64,000 bases of DNA. Source: Desulfobacterales bacterium. GTDB taxonomy: Bacteria > Desulfobacterota > Desulfobacteria > Desulfobacterales > JAFDDL01. Of this stretch, positions 25,856-33,424 are shown one piece after another. Made by a program: the position numbers and the translations under genes. The first letter of the stretch is position 1, and every line of letters starts with the position of its first letter. The DNA lies in assembly GCA_034003325.1 (NCBI GenBank), contig JAVEYW010000002.1:62001-126000 (forward strand), in the 5' to 3' direction. The notes beneath the pieces were generated by a model. That model was not told where the DNA came from. It worked only from the letters and a program-made list of their open reading frames with translations, and ran no database searches.

Positions 25856-27217
25856 ATGAGAAAAAATAAAATCAAACAACAACAAGATGTGATTCTGGAC
25901 TCCGTTAATGAGGGGGTCTTTACCGTGGGGCTAGATTGGCGCATTACGGCGTTTAACCGCGCAGCGGAGCGTATCACGGGCATCGCCGGAAAGGAAGCGC
26001 TGGGAAAATCCTGTTGTGATGTGTTTCATGCCAGTCTTTGCGAAAGCGCGTGCCCGCTTAGGCGGTCTTTCAACACAGGGCAACCCGTCGTCAATGCCAC
26101 CGCCCACATTATCAACAATCAGGGTCGCCGGGTGCCTATCCGCATTTCCACGGCCATCCTGAAAGATGAAACCGGTCAGGTAATCGGAGGTGTCGAGTCC
26201 TTTCAGGATCTTAGCCAGGTTGAACAACTGCAGAAGGCGTTGGAGAACCGGTATACCTTCGAGGATATCGTTGGTCGCAGTGCCGACATGATGCGCCTGT
26301 TCAAGGTTCTACCGCAGATCGCCGAAAGCGACAGTACGGTCCTGATCGAGGGCGCGAGCGGCACCGGTAAGGAATTGTTCGCGCGGGCCATTCATAATCT
26401 GTCATCGCGCCGTAAAAAAAGGTTTGTCGCGGTCAATTGCGCGGCCCTACCGGATGCGCTGCTCGAAAGTGAACTGTTCGGACACAAGGCAGGGGCATTT
26501 ACCGATGCCAAACGGGACAAGGCCGGGCGTTTTGAGCTAGCCGATAACGGTACTATTTTTTTGGACGAAATCGGCGATATTTCACTGGCCATGCAAGTAC
26601 GGCTTCTGCGCGTACTTCAGGATCACATCGTCGAGCCGCTGGGTGCCGTTCAGCCCAAGCCGGTCGATATTCGCGTCCTGGCCGCCACCAATAAAGATCT
26701 CGCCGAGCTGGTGAAAAGCTGCAAATTTCGAGAAGATCTCTATTACCGCATTCGCGTCATTCATCTGCTGCTGCCGAGCTTAAAGCAACGGCGAGAGGAC
26801 ATACCCCTTTTGATCGACCACCTGGTCGGCAAGTTCAATCGGCTGCAAGGCAAAAACATCGCCGGGGTCTCGGTCGATGTGCTTGCTCGCTTGATGGCGC
26901 ATGACTGGCCCGGCAATGTCCGTGAATTGGAAAATGTGATTGAGCAGGCATTCGTGCTGTGCCGGAGCGGCATCATTGAGCGACACCACCTGCCGCCCGA
27001 ATTTCAGTCGGTGCGGCCCCCCGTCGGCGATTCTTTCAGCGCACGGAATATTCAAGCCATGCAAAAGCACCTGATCGTTGAAACGTTACATTACCATAAA
27101 GGCAATCGGCAAAAAACCGCCAGGGACCTTGGCATCAATATTGCTACTTTATACCGTAAAATCAAATTATTTGATCTGGAAGTGCCTGAAACAGATGGCC
27201 GGGGAAAAAGAAGATAG
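25856..27217 (+). CDS. PAS-domain sigma-54 activator, GAFTDA variant
   Basis: A 453-aa one-component activator. A PAS domain (residues 8-125) carries clustered cysteines, SCCDVF followed by SLCESACPLRRSF at about 56-76, a pattern found in PAS regulators of iron-sulfur and energy-metabolism genes and suited to redox or metal sensing. The AAA+ domain (about 145-375) has GASGTGKE, then GAFTDA at 213-218 in place of GAFTGA, and DEIGDISLAMQVRLLRVLQD. The helix-turn-helix is at the end (KTARDLGINIATLYRKIKLF). An AAGGG site precedes the ATG. It is directly upstream and co-oriented with the candidate selenoprotein gene, whose upstream region has a sigma-54-like promoter, so that gene is the likely target. 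Whether the Asp variant still activates sigma-54 is uncertain. Confidence 0.9.
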   Translation: MRKNKIKQQQDVILDSVNEGVFTVGLDWRITAFNRAAERITGIAGKEALGKSCCDVFHASLCESACPLRRSFNTGQPVVNATAHIINNQGRRVPIRISTAILKDETGQVIGGVESFQDLSQVEQLQKALENRYTFEDIVGRSADMMRLFKVLPQIAESDSTVLIEGASGTGKELFARAIHNLSSRRKKRFVAVNCAALPDALLESELFGHKAGAFTDAKRDKAGRFELADNGTIFLDEIGDISLAMQVRLLRVLQDHIVEPLGAVQPKPVDIRVLAATNKDLAELVKSCKFREDLYYRIRVIHLLLPSLKQRREDIPLLIDHLVGKFNRLQGKNIAGVSVDVLARLMAHDWPGNVRELENVIEQAFVLCRSGIIERHHLPPEFQSVRPPVGDSFSARNIQAMQKHLIVETLHYHKGNRQKTARDLGINIATLYRKIKLFDLEVPETDGRGKRR

Positions 27218-27354
27218 TTGCATATTGCACTGTTACGAAAGAAGGGGGAAAGGGCTATTCCGTAGCGATCCACATCTCCGAAGAATCATCATACCCGCAG
27301 CCCTGCGGCCAACAGGCCTCTTTCCGGTCTTTCGCCAAAAGCGCAGTGGGCCGG

Positions 27355-27372
27355 TTGGCATGGTGCATGCTT
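27355..27372 (+). promoter_or_regulatory. Sigma-54-like promoter before the iron-sulfur oxidoreductase
   Basis: TTGGCATGGTGCATGCTT has GG at 27357-27358 and GC at 27369-27370 with the required 10-nt spacing, and two mismatches to TGGCACG-N4-TTGCW. It predicts a start at about 27382, a 76-nt leader and a gene that follows a sigma-54 activator. Confidence 0.5.
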
Positions 27373-27457
27373 CATGAGTAACGGGTATTTTTTAATTTTG
27401 TCTTTCATAAATTTTAACCCCGGAATTCAATTTGTTTCAGGAGGAGGACCACACCAT

Positions 27458-28774
27458 ATGGCGGAACAACCCATCAAGCTCGGCACAAAAAAAAGCATTT
27501 TCATGGACCAGGTCAAAGCCTTGTTGCCAAACGAAGGCAACCTGAGCTTATGCCTGACCTGCGGCGCCTGCTCCTCAGGCTGTCCCGCAACAGGGCTGGA
27601 AAACATGGATCCGCGCAAATTCTTGCGCATGGCGGCTCTGGGGTTGGACGAGGAGATTAAAAAATCGGACTGGGTGTGGATGTGTACGATGTGCCAACGC
27701 TGCATCTATGCCTGCCCGATGAAAATCGATATTCCGCAACTGATTTATAACGCCCGGGCCCTCTGGCCCCGGGAAGAACGGCCCAAGGGCATTCTGGGGT
27801 CCTGCGATATGGCGTTACGCAATGACAGTTGCAGCGCTATGGGAACCTCACCGGAAGATTTCACCTTTGTGGTTGAGGATGTTTTGACCGAATACCGGGA
27901 AGCCCAGCCCGAGTTTGCCGATATGCAGGCACCCATTGATAAGCAGGGCGCCGAGTTTTTCCTCAACCAGAACTCACGCGAACCGGTGACGGAACCGGAC
28001 GAGATGGTTCCCCTGTGGAAAATATTGCATATAGTTGGTGCCGATTGGACCTATGGATCAAAAGGATGGGGCGGCGAAAATTATTGCATGTTTCTCGCCG
28101 ATAGCGATGCCTGGAACCATATCACCCGCACGGCCGCCAAACAGGCTGATGATCTGGGGTGCCGAATCTTTCTCAATACCGAGTGAGGGCACGTAACCTT
28201 CTCAGTCCTGGCAGGACTGAAAAAATTCAATATTCCCCACCAATTCGAAGTTAAAAACATTTACGAATATTATGCCAAATGGATTCGCGAAGGCAGGCTC
28301 AAGGTCAATTCCGACTGGAATAAAGACTTGAAAATCAAATTCACCGTTCAGGACCCCTGCCAGATTGTCCGCAAAAGTTACGGCGATCCCATTGCCGAAG
28401 ATTTGCGCTTCGTGGTCACATCGCTGGTGGGCGAGGAAAACTTCATCGATATGACCCCCAACCGCTCCAACAACTTCTGCTGCGGCGGCGGCGGCGGCTT
28501 TTTGCAATCCGGCTACAAGGAGGCACGGCTAGACTTCGGTCGTATCAAGGATGAACAGATTCAAGCAACAGGGGCGGATTATTGTATCGCGGGTTGCCAT
28601 AACTGCCACGCTCAGATTCATGAGTTAAGTGAGCATTACGGCGCCGGCTACGGCGTGATTCACCTGTGGACGCTGATCTGTCTTTCGCTGGGAATTTTAG
28701 GCCCGAATGAACGGGAATATTTGAGAGACGATTTAAAAGAAGTGGCTGTTTTTCACCCGGAATCAGCCATGTGA
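27458..28774 (+). CDS. Candidate selenocysteine-containing DsrK/HdrD-like iron-sulfur oxidoreductase
   Basis: The frame from the ATG at 27458 (strong GGAGGAGG site) to the stop at 28774 is continuous except for one in-frame TGA at 28184-28186, codon 243. Two 4Fe-4S sites lie at Cys32/35/38/42 and Cys76/79/82/86. A CCG domain follows, with Cys301 in DPCQ, Cys341-Cys342 in NFCCGGGGG, and Cys380/Cys383 in GCHNCHAQ, as in HdrD and DsrK. The TGA sits where relatives have Cys in an ECGHA motif: here NTE-U-GHVTFSVLAG. Beyond it a perfect 8-bp hairpin with a GGC loop has the position of a bacterial SECIS. The likely product is a 438-aa selenoprotein passing electrons to a thiol or disulfide partner. 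An internal ATG at 28328 would give only the C-terminal half. A nonsense mutation is the alternative. Confidence 0.82.
28184..28186 (+). other. In-frame UGA, predicted selenocysteine codon
   Basis: TGA is codon 243 of the frame from 27458. The 47 codons between it and 28328 contain no stop and encode a conserved HdrD/DsrK-like sequence. It replaces the cysteine of the family's ECGH motif. Confidence 0.78.
28202..28220 (+). promoter_or_regulatory. Candidate bacterial SECIS hairpin
   Basis: TCAGTCCT and AGGACTGA form a perfect 8-bp stem with the three-base loop GGC (28210-28212). The loop begins 23 nt after the UGA and starts with G. The published bacterial SECIS pattern, as I recall it, is a small apical loop with G in the first two positions about 16-37 nt downstream of the UGA. 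Confidence 0.75.
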
Positions 28775-28794
28775 TGCCAAAGGGCGGCGTTGTG

Positions 28795-28821
28795 AAACCG
28801 GCTCGTGAATGGAGCCGGTTT
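28795..28821 (+). terminator. Hairpin after the oxidoreductase gene
   Basis: AAACCGGCTC and GAGCCGGTTT form a perfect 10-bp stem around a 7-nt loop, 20 nt after the stop. Only TTT follows, so it is a weak terminator or an mRNA-stabilising structure between the two cistrons. It argues for starting the next gene at 28861. Confidence 0.5.
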
Positions 28822-28860
28822 CAGGCGCTTGTTCCACAAGCCGTTGTTAAGGATCAACGC

Positions 28861-29223
28861 ATGCATTGTTCCACTCTCGACGAGTTAAAACAAAAAAGAA
28901 CGGCGGCGCTGTTGAAATCGCAAAAAGCAATCCTTCAACAGGTCACGACATACCGGGAACTTAAAAAACGGGTGCATGAGATCAACAACGGCCCGTTGGA
29001 TGTGGCCGATTATTACCGGACCGCAACCGAACTGGGCGCCTTGCTGCTCAAACTGTGCGCCTGCGAAAACCATACGATTTTCCACTATTTCGCGGAACAT
29101 ATTCATCCCGGAAAAGCGGGGGATGTCCGCTGTTTCCGCCTTGAATGCCGAGACCTTGCCGACCAGATTAAAGCCCTTGATATGGAGCGAGCTCAAAAGC
29201 ACCGGCTGAAAAGGGTCAAATAA
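28861..29223 (+). CDS. Small helical protein of unknown function
   Basis: About 120 aa, rich in charged residues and predicted mostly helical (TLDELKQKRTAALLKSQKAI, YRTATELGALLLKLCACENH), with a basic C-terminus (ERAQKHRLKRVK). No family is recognised. I prefer the ATG at 28861 because AAGGATC precedes it and because the stretch just upstream holds a perfect hairpin. The frame can be extended to 28771 or 28774, overlapping the stop of the oxidoreductase gene, which would make it 149-150 aa. Co-orientation with the candidate selenoprotein suggests a linked role, for example an accessory or partner protein; this is inference. Confidence 0.6.
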   Translation: MHCSTLDELKQKRTAALLKSQKAILQQVTTYRELKKRVHEINNGPLDVADYYRTATELGALLLKLCACENHTIFHYFAEHIHPGKAGDVRCFRLECRDLADQIKALDMERAQKHRLKRVK

Positions 29224-29534
29224 GCGCTATGGTGCTCTCTATGCTATACCCCACACCCATTTCGGCCCATCAAGCAGCGCTTGCCTCTATTCAATCCGTA
29301 TTAAAGTCAACAGATTGTCGTTTTTCATGCCAATGCGGCGATAGGCGCTGAACCATGCTGAACATGGCTTGCAATTGATAACGGATAGTTGTATAGAGGA
29401 CACACGTTATTGTTTCATCTAAGCTAAAGATATATATTTTTTTATTGTTTCGGGTTACGTTCAAACACCTTTTTACGCGTGGGCAGATACAGGTTTTTTC
29501 TGACAACGTTAATTATTGACCACTTTAGGGTTGT
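29224..29534. other. 311-nt intergenic region before lpxC
   Basis: It is AT-rich in its right half and contains a promoter-like pair at 29410-29438. I see no gene in it. Confidence 0.5.
29410..29438 (+). promoter_or_regulatory. Candidate sigma-70 promoter of lpxC
   Basis: TTGTTT and TATATT are 17 nt apart, about 97 nt before the lpxC start. The sequence is AT-rich, so chance matches are possible. Confidence 0.35.
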
Positions 29535-30437
29535 ATGTGTTTATATTATTATCAGCACACGGTGGCAAAGCCGGTTCGATGCGCCGGTGTCGGCATGCAT
29601 TCGGGAAAAACCGTTAACCTGACGATTCGGCCGGCTCCCGTCAACCACGGCATTCGGTTTATCCGAACCGACTTGGCGGATACACCCAGTGTGGCGGCGC
29701 ATTTTAACATGGTGGTAGACACCAGCCTGGCAACGGTGATCGGATACGATGGGTTTATCGTTTCAACGATCGAACATCTCATGGCTGCTTTTTCGGGCCT
29801 TGGCATAGATAACGCGGTTGTGGAACTGGATTCTCATGAAATGCCGATTATGGACGGCAGCGCATCGCCATTCGTCGATGCCATTCGGCCCGTCGGCATT
29901 CAAGAACAAGATAGCCCTCGCTATTATTTCTCCGTCAAAGAACCGATCGCCTTGCAGGATGGCGAAAAATCGCTCACCATTTATCCTCACCACTCGTTTC
30001 AAGTTACCTGCGCCATTGAATATGATCATCCCTTGATTAAACACCAGCAGCTTTCGATGGATTTGAGCACGGATAGTTTTCCGGATGACGTCTCTGCGGC
30101 CAGAACATTTGGATTTATTCATGAGTACGAATACTTAAAACGCTACGGCTTTGCCAAGGGCGGATCCCTGGACAACGTCATCGTGTTGGACCAAACCGGC
30201 ATCCTCAACGAGAATGGCCTTCGCTATCCGGATGAATTCGTCCGACATAAAATCCTTGACTGTATTGGCGATTTATATCTTCTGGGAATGCCTATATTAG
30301 GCCATGTGGTAGCCAATAAATCAGGCCATGCCTTGAATAATGCCTTTCTGAAAGAAATTTTTTCCCGCAAGCAGTCCTGGGAAACCCGCTCCCTGCAGGA
30401 TGAAATTCAGCTCAAAGCAAAAGCGCTTGCCATTTAA
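29535..30437 (+). CDS. lpxC: UDP-3-O-acyl-N-acetylglucosamine deacetylase LpxC
   Basis: This zinc enzyme carries out the committed step of lipid A synthesis, removing the N-acetyl group of UDP-3-O-acyl-GlcNAc in the cytoplasm. The 300-aa length is normal. Visible motifs are CAGVGMHSGK near residue 17, STIEHLMAAFSGLGIDN with a zinc-ligand His at about residues 76-92, ELDSHEMPIMDGSA, RTFGF and the HKILDCIGDLYLLG segment with the other zinc-ligand His and Asp. Near the end GHALNN includes the catalytic His. The ATG at 29535 has only a weak TAGGGT site. It is followed by the DUF4390-ntrYX set on the same strand. It shows an outer membrane with LPS. Confidence 0.95.
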   Translation: MCLYYYQHTVAKPVRCAGVGMHSGKTVNLTIRPAPVNHGIRFIRTDLADTPSVAAHFNMVVDTSLATVIGYDGFIVSTIEHLMAAFSGLGIDNAVVELDSHEMPIMDGSASPFVDAIRPVGIQEQDSPRYYFSVKEPIALQDGEKSLTIYPHHSFQVTCAIEYDHPLIKHQQLSMDLSTDSFPDDVSAARTFGFIHEYEYLKRYGFAKGGSLDNVIVLDQTGILNENGLRYPDEFVRHKILDCIGDLYLLGMPILGHVVANKSGHALNNAFLKEIFSRKQSWETRSLQDEIQLKAKALAI

Positions 30438-30560
30438 TAAAGAAACCGGTATGCACAAACATTTAGCCCATACGGGGTTGCATGGACGGTTACTTGCGAC
30501 GCCTTGTTCGAATTTGGTTCTGCACTTTTTTACGTTAAAACGAGTCATTCTTTTCATACC

Positions 30561-31130
30561 ATGACAATGCCCAAATCAATTACAGCGCTGATTGCCTGCT
30601 TATGCTTATTTATGCTTCAATCAACTTCTGTTGCCGCTGAAAAAGCAGTATTAAAGGACATTGTGGTCTCCAATACGCGGGATGATTTACTCCTCTATCT
30701 CAATACGGAGGGTGCCTTTCGTGAAAAAATCAAACACGCGATTCTGAGCGGCGTCCCGGTCACCTTTTCCTTTTTTATTACCCTGAATATCACCCGAACC
30801 CTCTGGCCGGACAAAACCATTGCGGACATCAAGGCCTCCCACACCATCAAGTATGACAGCCTTAAAAAGGAATTTATAGTAAAACGCTCCTGGGAGAAAG
30901 ATGTGGCGCGTGTAACCGCTTCCTTTGAAGAAGCACAACCGTGGATGACTGAAATAGCCAGTCTTAAAATTATCCCGTTGAGCGCTCTTGAAAAAGGACG
31001 GCAGTATCAAATTCGCGCCAAAGCCAAGCTGAGTAAGTTAACCCTTCCTTTTTACCTGCATTATGTTTTATTTTTCGTCTCTCTTTGGGATTTTGAAACC
31101 GACTGGTATGCGATTGATTTTACTTATTAG
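30561..31130 (+). CDS. DUF4390 protein, exported
   Basis: A protein of about 189 aa of the DUF4390 family, which commonly precedes ntrY in proteobacteria. A signal peptide is clear (KSITALIACLCLFMLQSTSVAA, given as its hydrophobic core LIACLCLFML with cleavage after VAA). The mature part is beta-rich with IVVSNTRDDLLLYL, PVTFSFFITLN and an FPFYLHYVLFF-like hydrophobic C-terminal stretch near residue 165 that may touch the membrane. I use the ATG at 30561 because it gives the signal peptide; an upstream TTG at 30504 is unlikely. Function is unknown. The position suggests a periplasmic partner of the NtrY-type kinase 46 nt downstream. Confidence 0.8.
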   Translation: MTMPKSITALIACLCLFMLQSTSVAAEKAVLKDIVVSNTRDDLLLYLNTEGAFREKIKHAILSGVPVTFSFFITLNITRTLWPDKTIADIKASHTIKYDSLKKEFIVKRSWEKDVARVTASFEEAQPWMTEIASLKIIPLSALEKGRQYQIRAKAKLSKLTLPFYLHYVLFFVSLWDFETDWYAIDFTY

Positions 31131-31176
31131 GTCCGCTCGGCCTTGAAACACCGGGGTATGAGATTATTCATGTGAC

Positions 31177-33411
31177 ATGACCAAGACAACCAACGCCCAC
31201 AGCCCCACATTTATCACCGATTTAGACCGCAAACGGCGAAAACGGGAAATCGTGTTGATCGGTGTCATCGTTCTCGTGGTAGGGGTTCTGACCTATGCTG
31301 AGAATCAAATCGTGCATTTTGGCGCGGACATTCCCGTTTCAAACACCATCCTGATGTTCATTTTGATCAATATCAATTTACTGCTGCTGCTGTTGTTGCT
31401 GTTTTTGGTGTTCCGGAACATCGTGAAACTGCTTTATGACAGAAAACGAAATGTCATGGGCGCCAAACTTCGTACGCGGCTTGTCCTGGCCTTTATCACC
31501 TTAAGCCTGTTGCCCGCTACGGTTCTGTTTTTTTTCTCCATTAATTTCATCAACACCAGCATCGAGTTCTGGTTCAGTGTCCCGGTAGAGCAAGCTCTGG
31601 AGAATTCGCTCGCCGTCGGCCAGAACATATACACGCGCGCTGAAGACCACAATTTGTTTTATTTAAAAAAGATATCTTCCCATATGGCTGAAAAACAGCT
31701 TTTTGCCGGAAACAACCATGCGCCGCTTATTCGATATCTTGCAAAAATCAGCGGGAATCTCCATCAGCAAGCCGTCGAGATATATACAACCAATTTTTCC
31801 CGTGTCGCCTACGCCGTTTGCGAGAATTTAAATCAAATGCCCTTGCGGATTGTTGCAACGGATTATTTTCAAAAACCATTCTCGGAAAAACATATTCACA
31901 CCGTATTCGAAACCATCCCCAGCGGAGAGATGGTTCGAACCATCTGCACGATTCCTTTCGGAAGCCCTAAAGAAAACGCGCAGGGGTTTGCCGTGTTATC
32001 CACCATCGTTTCATCCGATCTATCGGAAAAAATGGCAGCCATTTCTCGAGGGTTCGAAGGGTATCAGCAAATGAAACTTCTCACACGGCCCATTGAAATC
32101 ACTTATTATATGTCACTTTCCATCGTCGGTCTTCTTGTCGTGTTCTGCGCCGTATGGTTCGGATTTTATCTGGCCAAAACCATCAGCATCCCCATTAAGG
32201 AACTGGCTGAAGGAACGCGTAAGGTCGCCTATGGCGATCTGAATTTTACCATTGAAGCGGTTGGCGATGATGAGATCGGCAGTTTGGTGGACTCGTTCAA
32301 TAAGATGACCGGCGACCTGAAGGACAACCGGGAAAAGCTGGAACAGTCCGCCCAAATCCTGCGAACACAAAATATGGAAATCGAGGAAAGACGCCGATAT
32401 ATGGAAATCATTCTTCGATTTGTATCCGCCGGCGTCATGACCCTGGATGCCGAGGGCATCATCACGACCATGAACCGGTCAGCTGAAAAAATGCTTCATA
32501 TCGATGCAGACCGGGTTTTGAATAAAAACATACGGGAGCTGCTAAGCGCTGATCATCTCAGCTTTGCGCAAGAAGTTATGGACCGGGTGTCAAAATCCGG
32601 AGAAAGCGCCATCGAACTGCCGGCACGCATCACCATAGAGGGAAGACCAAAAAGCTTTTTGATTCAGGCCAATGCCTTAACACACGACACCGGCCGCCCG
32701 CTTGGCATCGTGGTCGTATTCGACGATCTCACGGCACTGGAAAAAGCGCAGCGAATGAACGCCTGGCGGGAAGTGGCCCGGCGAATCGCCCATGAAGTTA
32801 AAAATCCGCTGACACCCATCGCATTGTCCGCCCAGCGGTTGCAACGCCGGTATTCCGAGCAGCTGCAAGACCCCGTTTTTGAAGAATGCACACGAATGAT
32901 TATTGAGCATGTGGCGTTGATTCAAAATCTTGTCAATGAGTTTTCAGCCTTTGCCAGATTTCCCGCAGCCCACCTTCTGCCCTGCGAACTGACACCGATT
33001 ATCGAGGAAACCATCGCCCTATATCGCGAAGGACATGAATCGGTAGTTTTTGAAACGCTTTTTCCAGACAACATTCCCTTGTTAAACCTGGACCGGCAAC
33101 AGATCAAGCAGGCCATGATCAACCTGATCGGCAATGCTGTTTCCGCCATCAGATCCAGAGGGATTATAACCATTTCCGTGGCTCACGACCCGATCCTTAG
33201 ACGGGTTCGTATGGAAGTGGCCGACGACGGCCCCGGTATTCCCGACGAAGAAAAAGTCAGATTGTTTGAACCCTATTTCTCCACAAAAACCGCAGGGATG
33301 GGCTTGGGATTGACCATCGTCAATTCCATCATCGCAGATCATTCCGGAATGATCTATGTTCAGGACAACCAACCCAAAGGCGCCAAGTTCGTTGTTGAAT
33401 TGCCGGTTTAA
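31177..33411 (+). CDS. ntrY: NtrY-type sensor histidine kinase
   Basis: A 744-aa membrane kinase. Three helices lie near residues 24-42, 53-77 and 98-118, then a periplasmic region, then a fourth helix near 310-335 (YYMSLSIVGLLVVFCAVWFG). A HAMP domain follows (about 336-390; ISIPIKELAEGTRKVAYGDL), then PAS (about 405-515), HisKA with RIAHEVKNPLTPIALSAQRL and a HATPase ending in GMGLGLTIVNSII. This order is typical of NtrY, which with NtrX responds to nitrogen or redox conditions in other proteobacteria. The ATG at 31177 lacks a strong ribosome binding site. The ntrX start is 13 nt after its stop. Confidence 0.9.
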   Translation: MTKTTNAHSPTFITDLDRKRRKREIVLIGVIVLVVGVLTYAENQIVHFGADIPVSNTILMFILININLLLLLLLLFLVFRNIVKLLYDRKRNVMGAKLRTRLVLAFITLSLLPATVLFFFSINFINTSIEFWFSVPVEQALENSLAVGQNIYTRAEDHNLFYLKKISSHMAEKQLFAGNNHAPLIRYLAKISGNLHQQAVEIYTTNFSRVAYAVCENLNQMPLRIVATDYFQKPFSEKHIHTVFETIPSGEMVRTICTIPFGSPKENAQGFAVLSTIVSSDLSEKMAAISRGFEGYQQMKLLTRPIEITYYMSLSIVGLLVVFCAVWFGFYLAKTISIPIKELAEGTRKVAYGDLNFTIEAVGDDEIGSLVDSFNKMTGDLKDNREKLEQSAQILRTQNMEIEERRRYMEIILRFVSAGVMTLDAEGIITTMNRSAEKMLHIDADRVLNKNIRELLSADHLSFAQEVMDRVSKSGESAIELPARITIEGRPKSFLIQANALTHDTGRPLGIVVVFDDLTALEKAQRMNAWREVARRIAHEVKNPLTPIALSAQRLQRRYSEQLQDPVFEECTRMIIEHVALIQNLVNEFSAFARFPAAHLLPCELTPIIEETIALYREGHESVVFETLFPDNIPLLNLDRQQIKQAMINLIGNAVSAIRSRGIITISVAHDPILRRVRMEVADDGPGIPDEEKVRLFEPYFSTKTAGMGLGLTIVNSIIADHSGMIYVQDNQPKGAKFVVELPV

Positions 33412-33424
33412 AAAGGAATCACGA

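Noticed and set aside
28184..28190. Frameshift or nonsense mutation splitting the iron-sulfur oxidoreductase
   Set aside because: The two halves are in the same frame, so no indel is needed, and the stop is specifically UGA at a conserved Cys position followed by a SECIS-like hairpin. A nonsense mutation remains possible but is less likely.
30484..30497. GG-N10-GC element upstream of the DUF4390-ntrYX genes
   Set aside because: Spacing is right, but TGGACGG departs from TGGCACG at the most conserved positions. Chance matches of this quality are expected in 64 kb.
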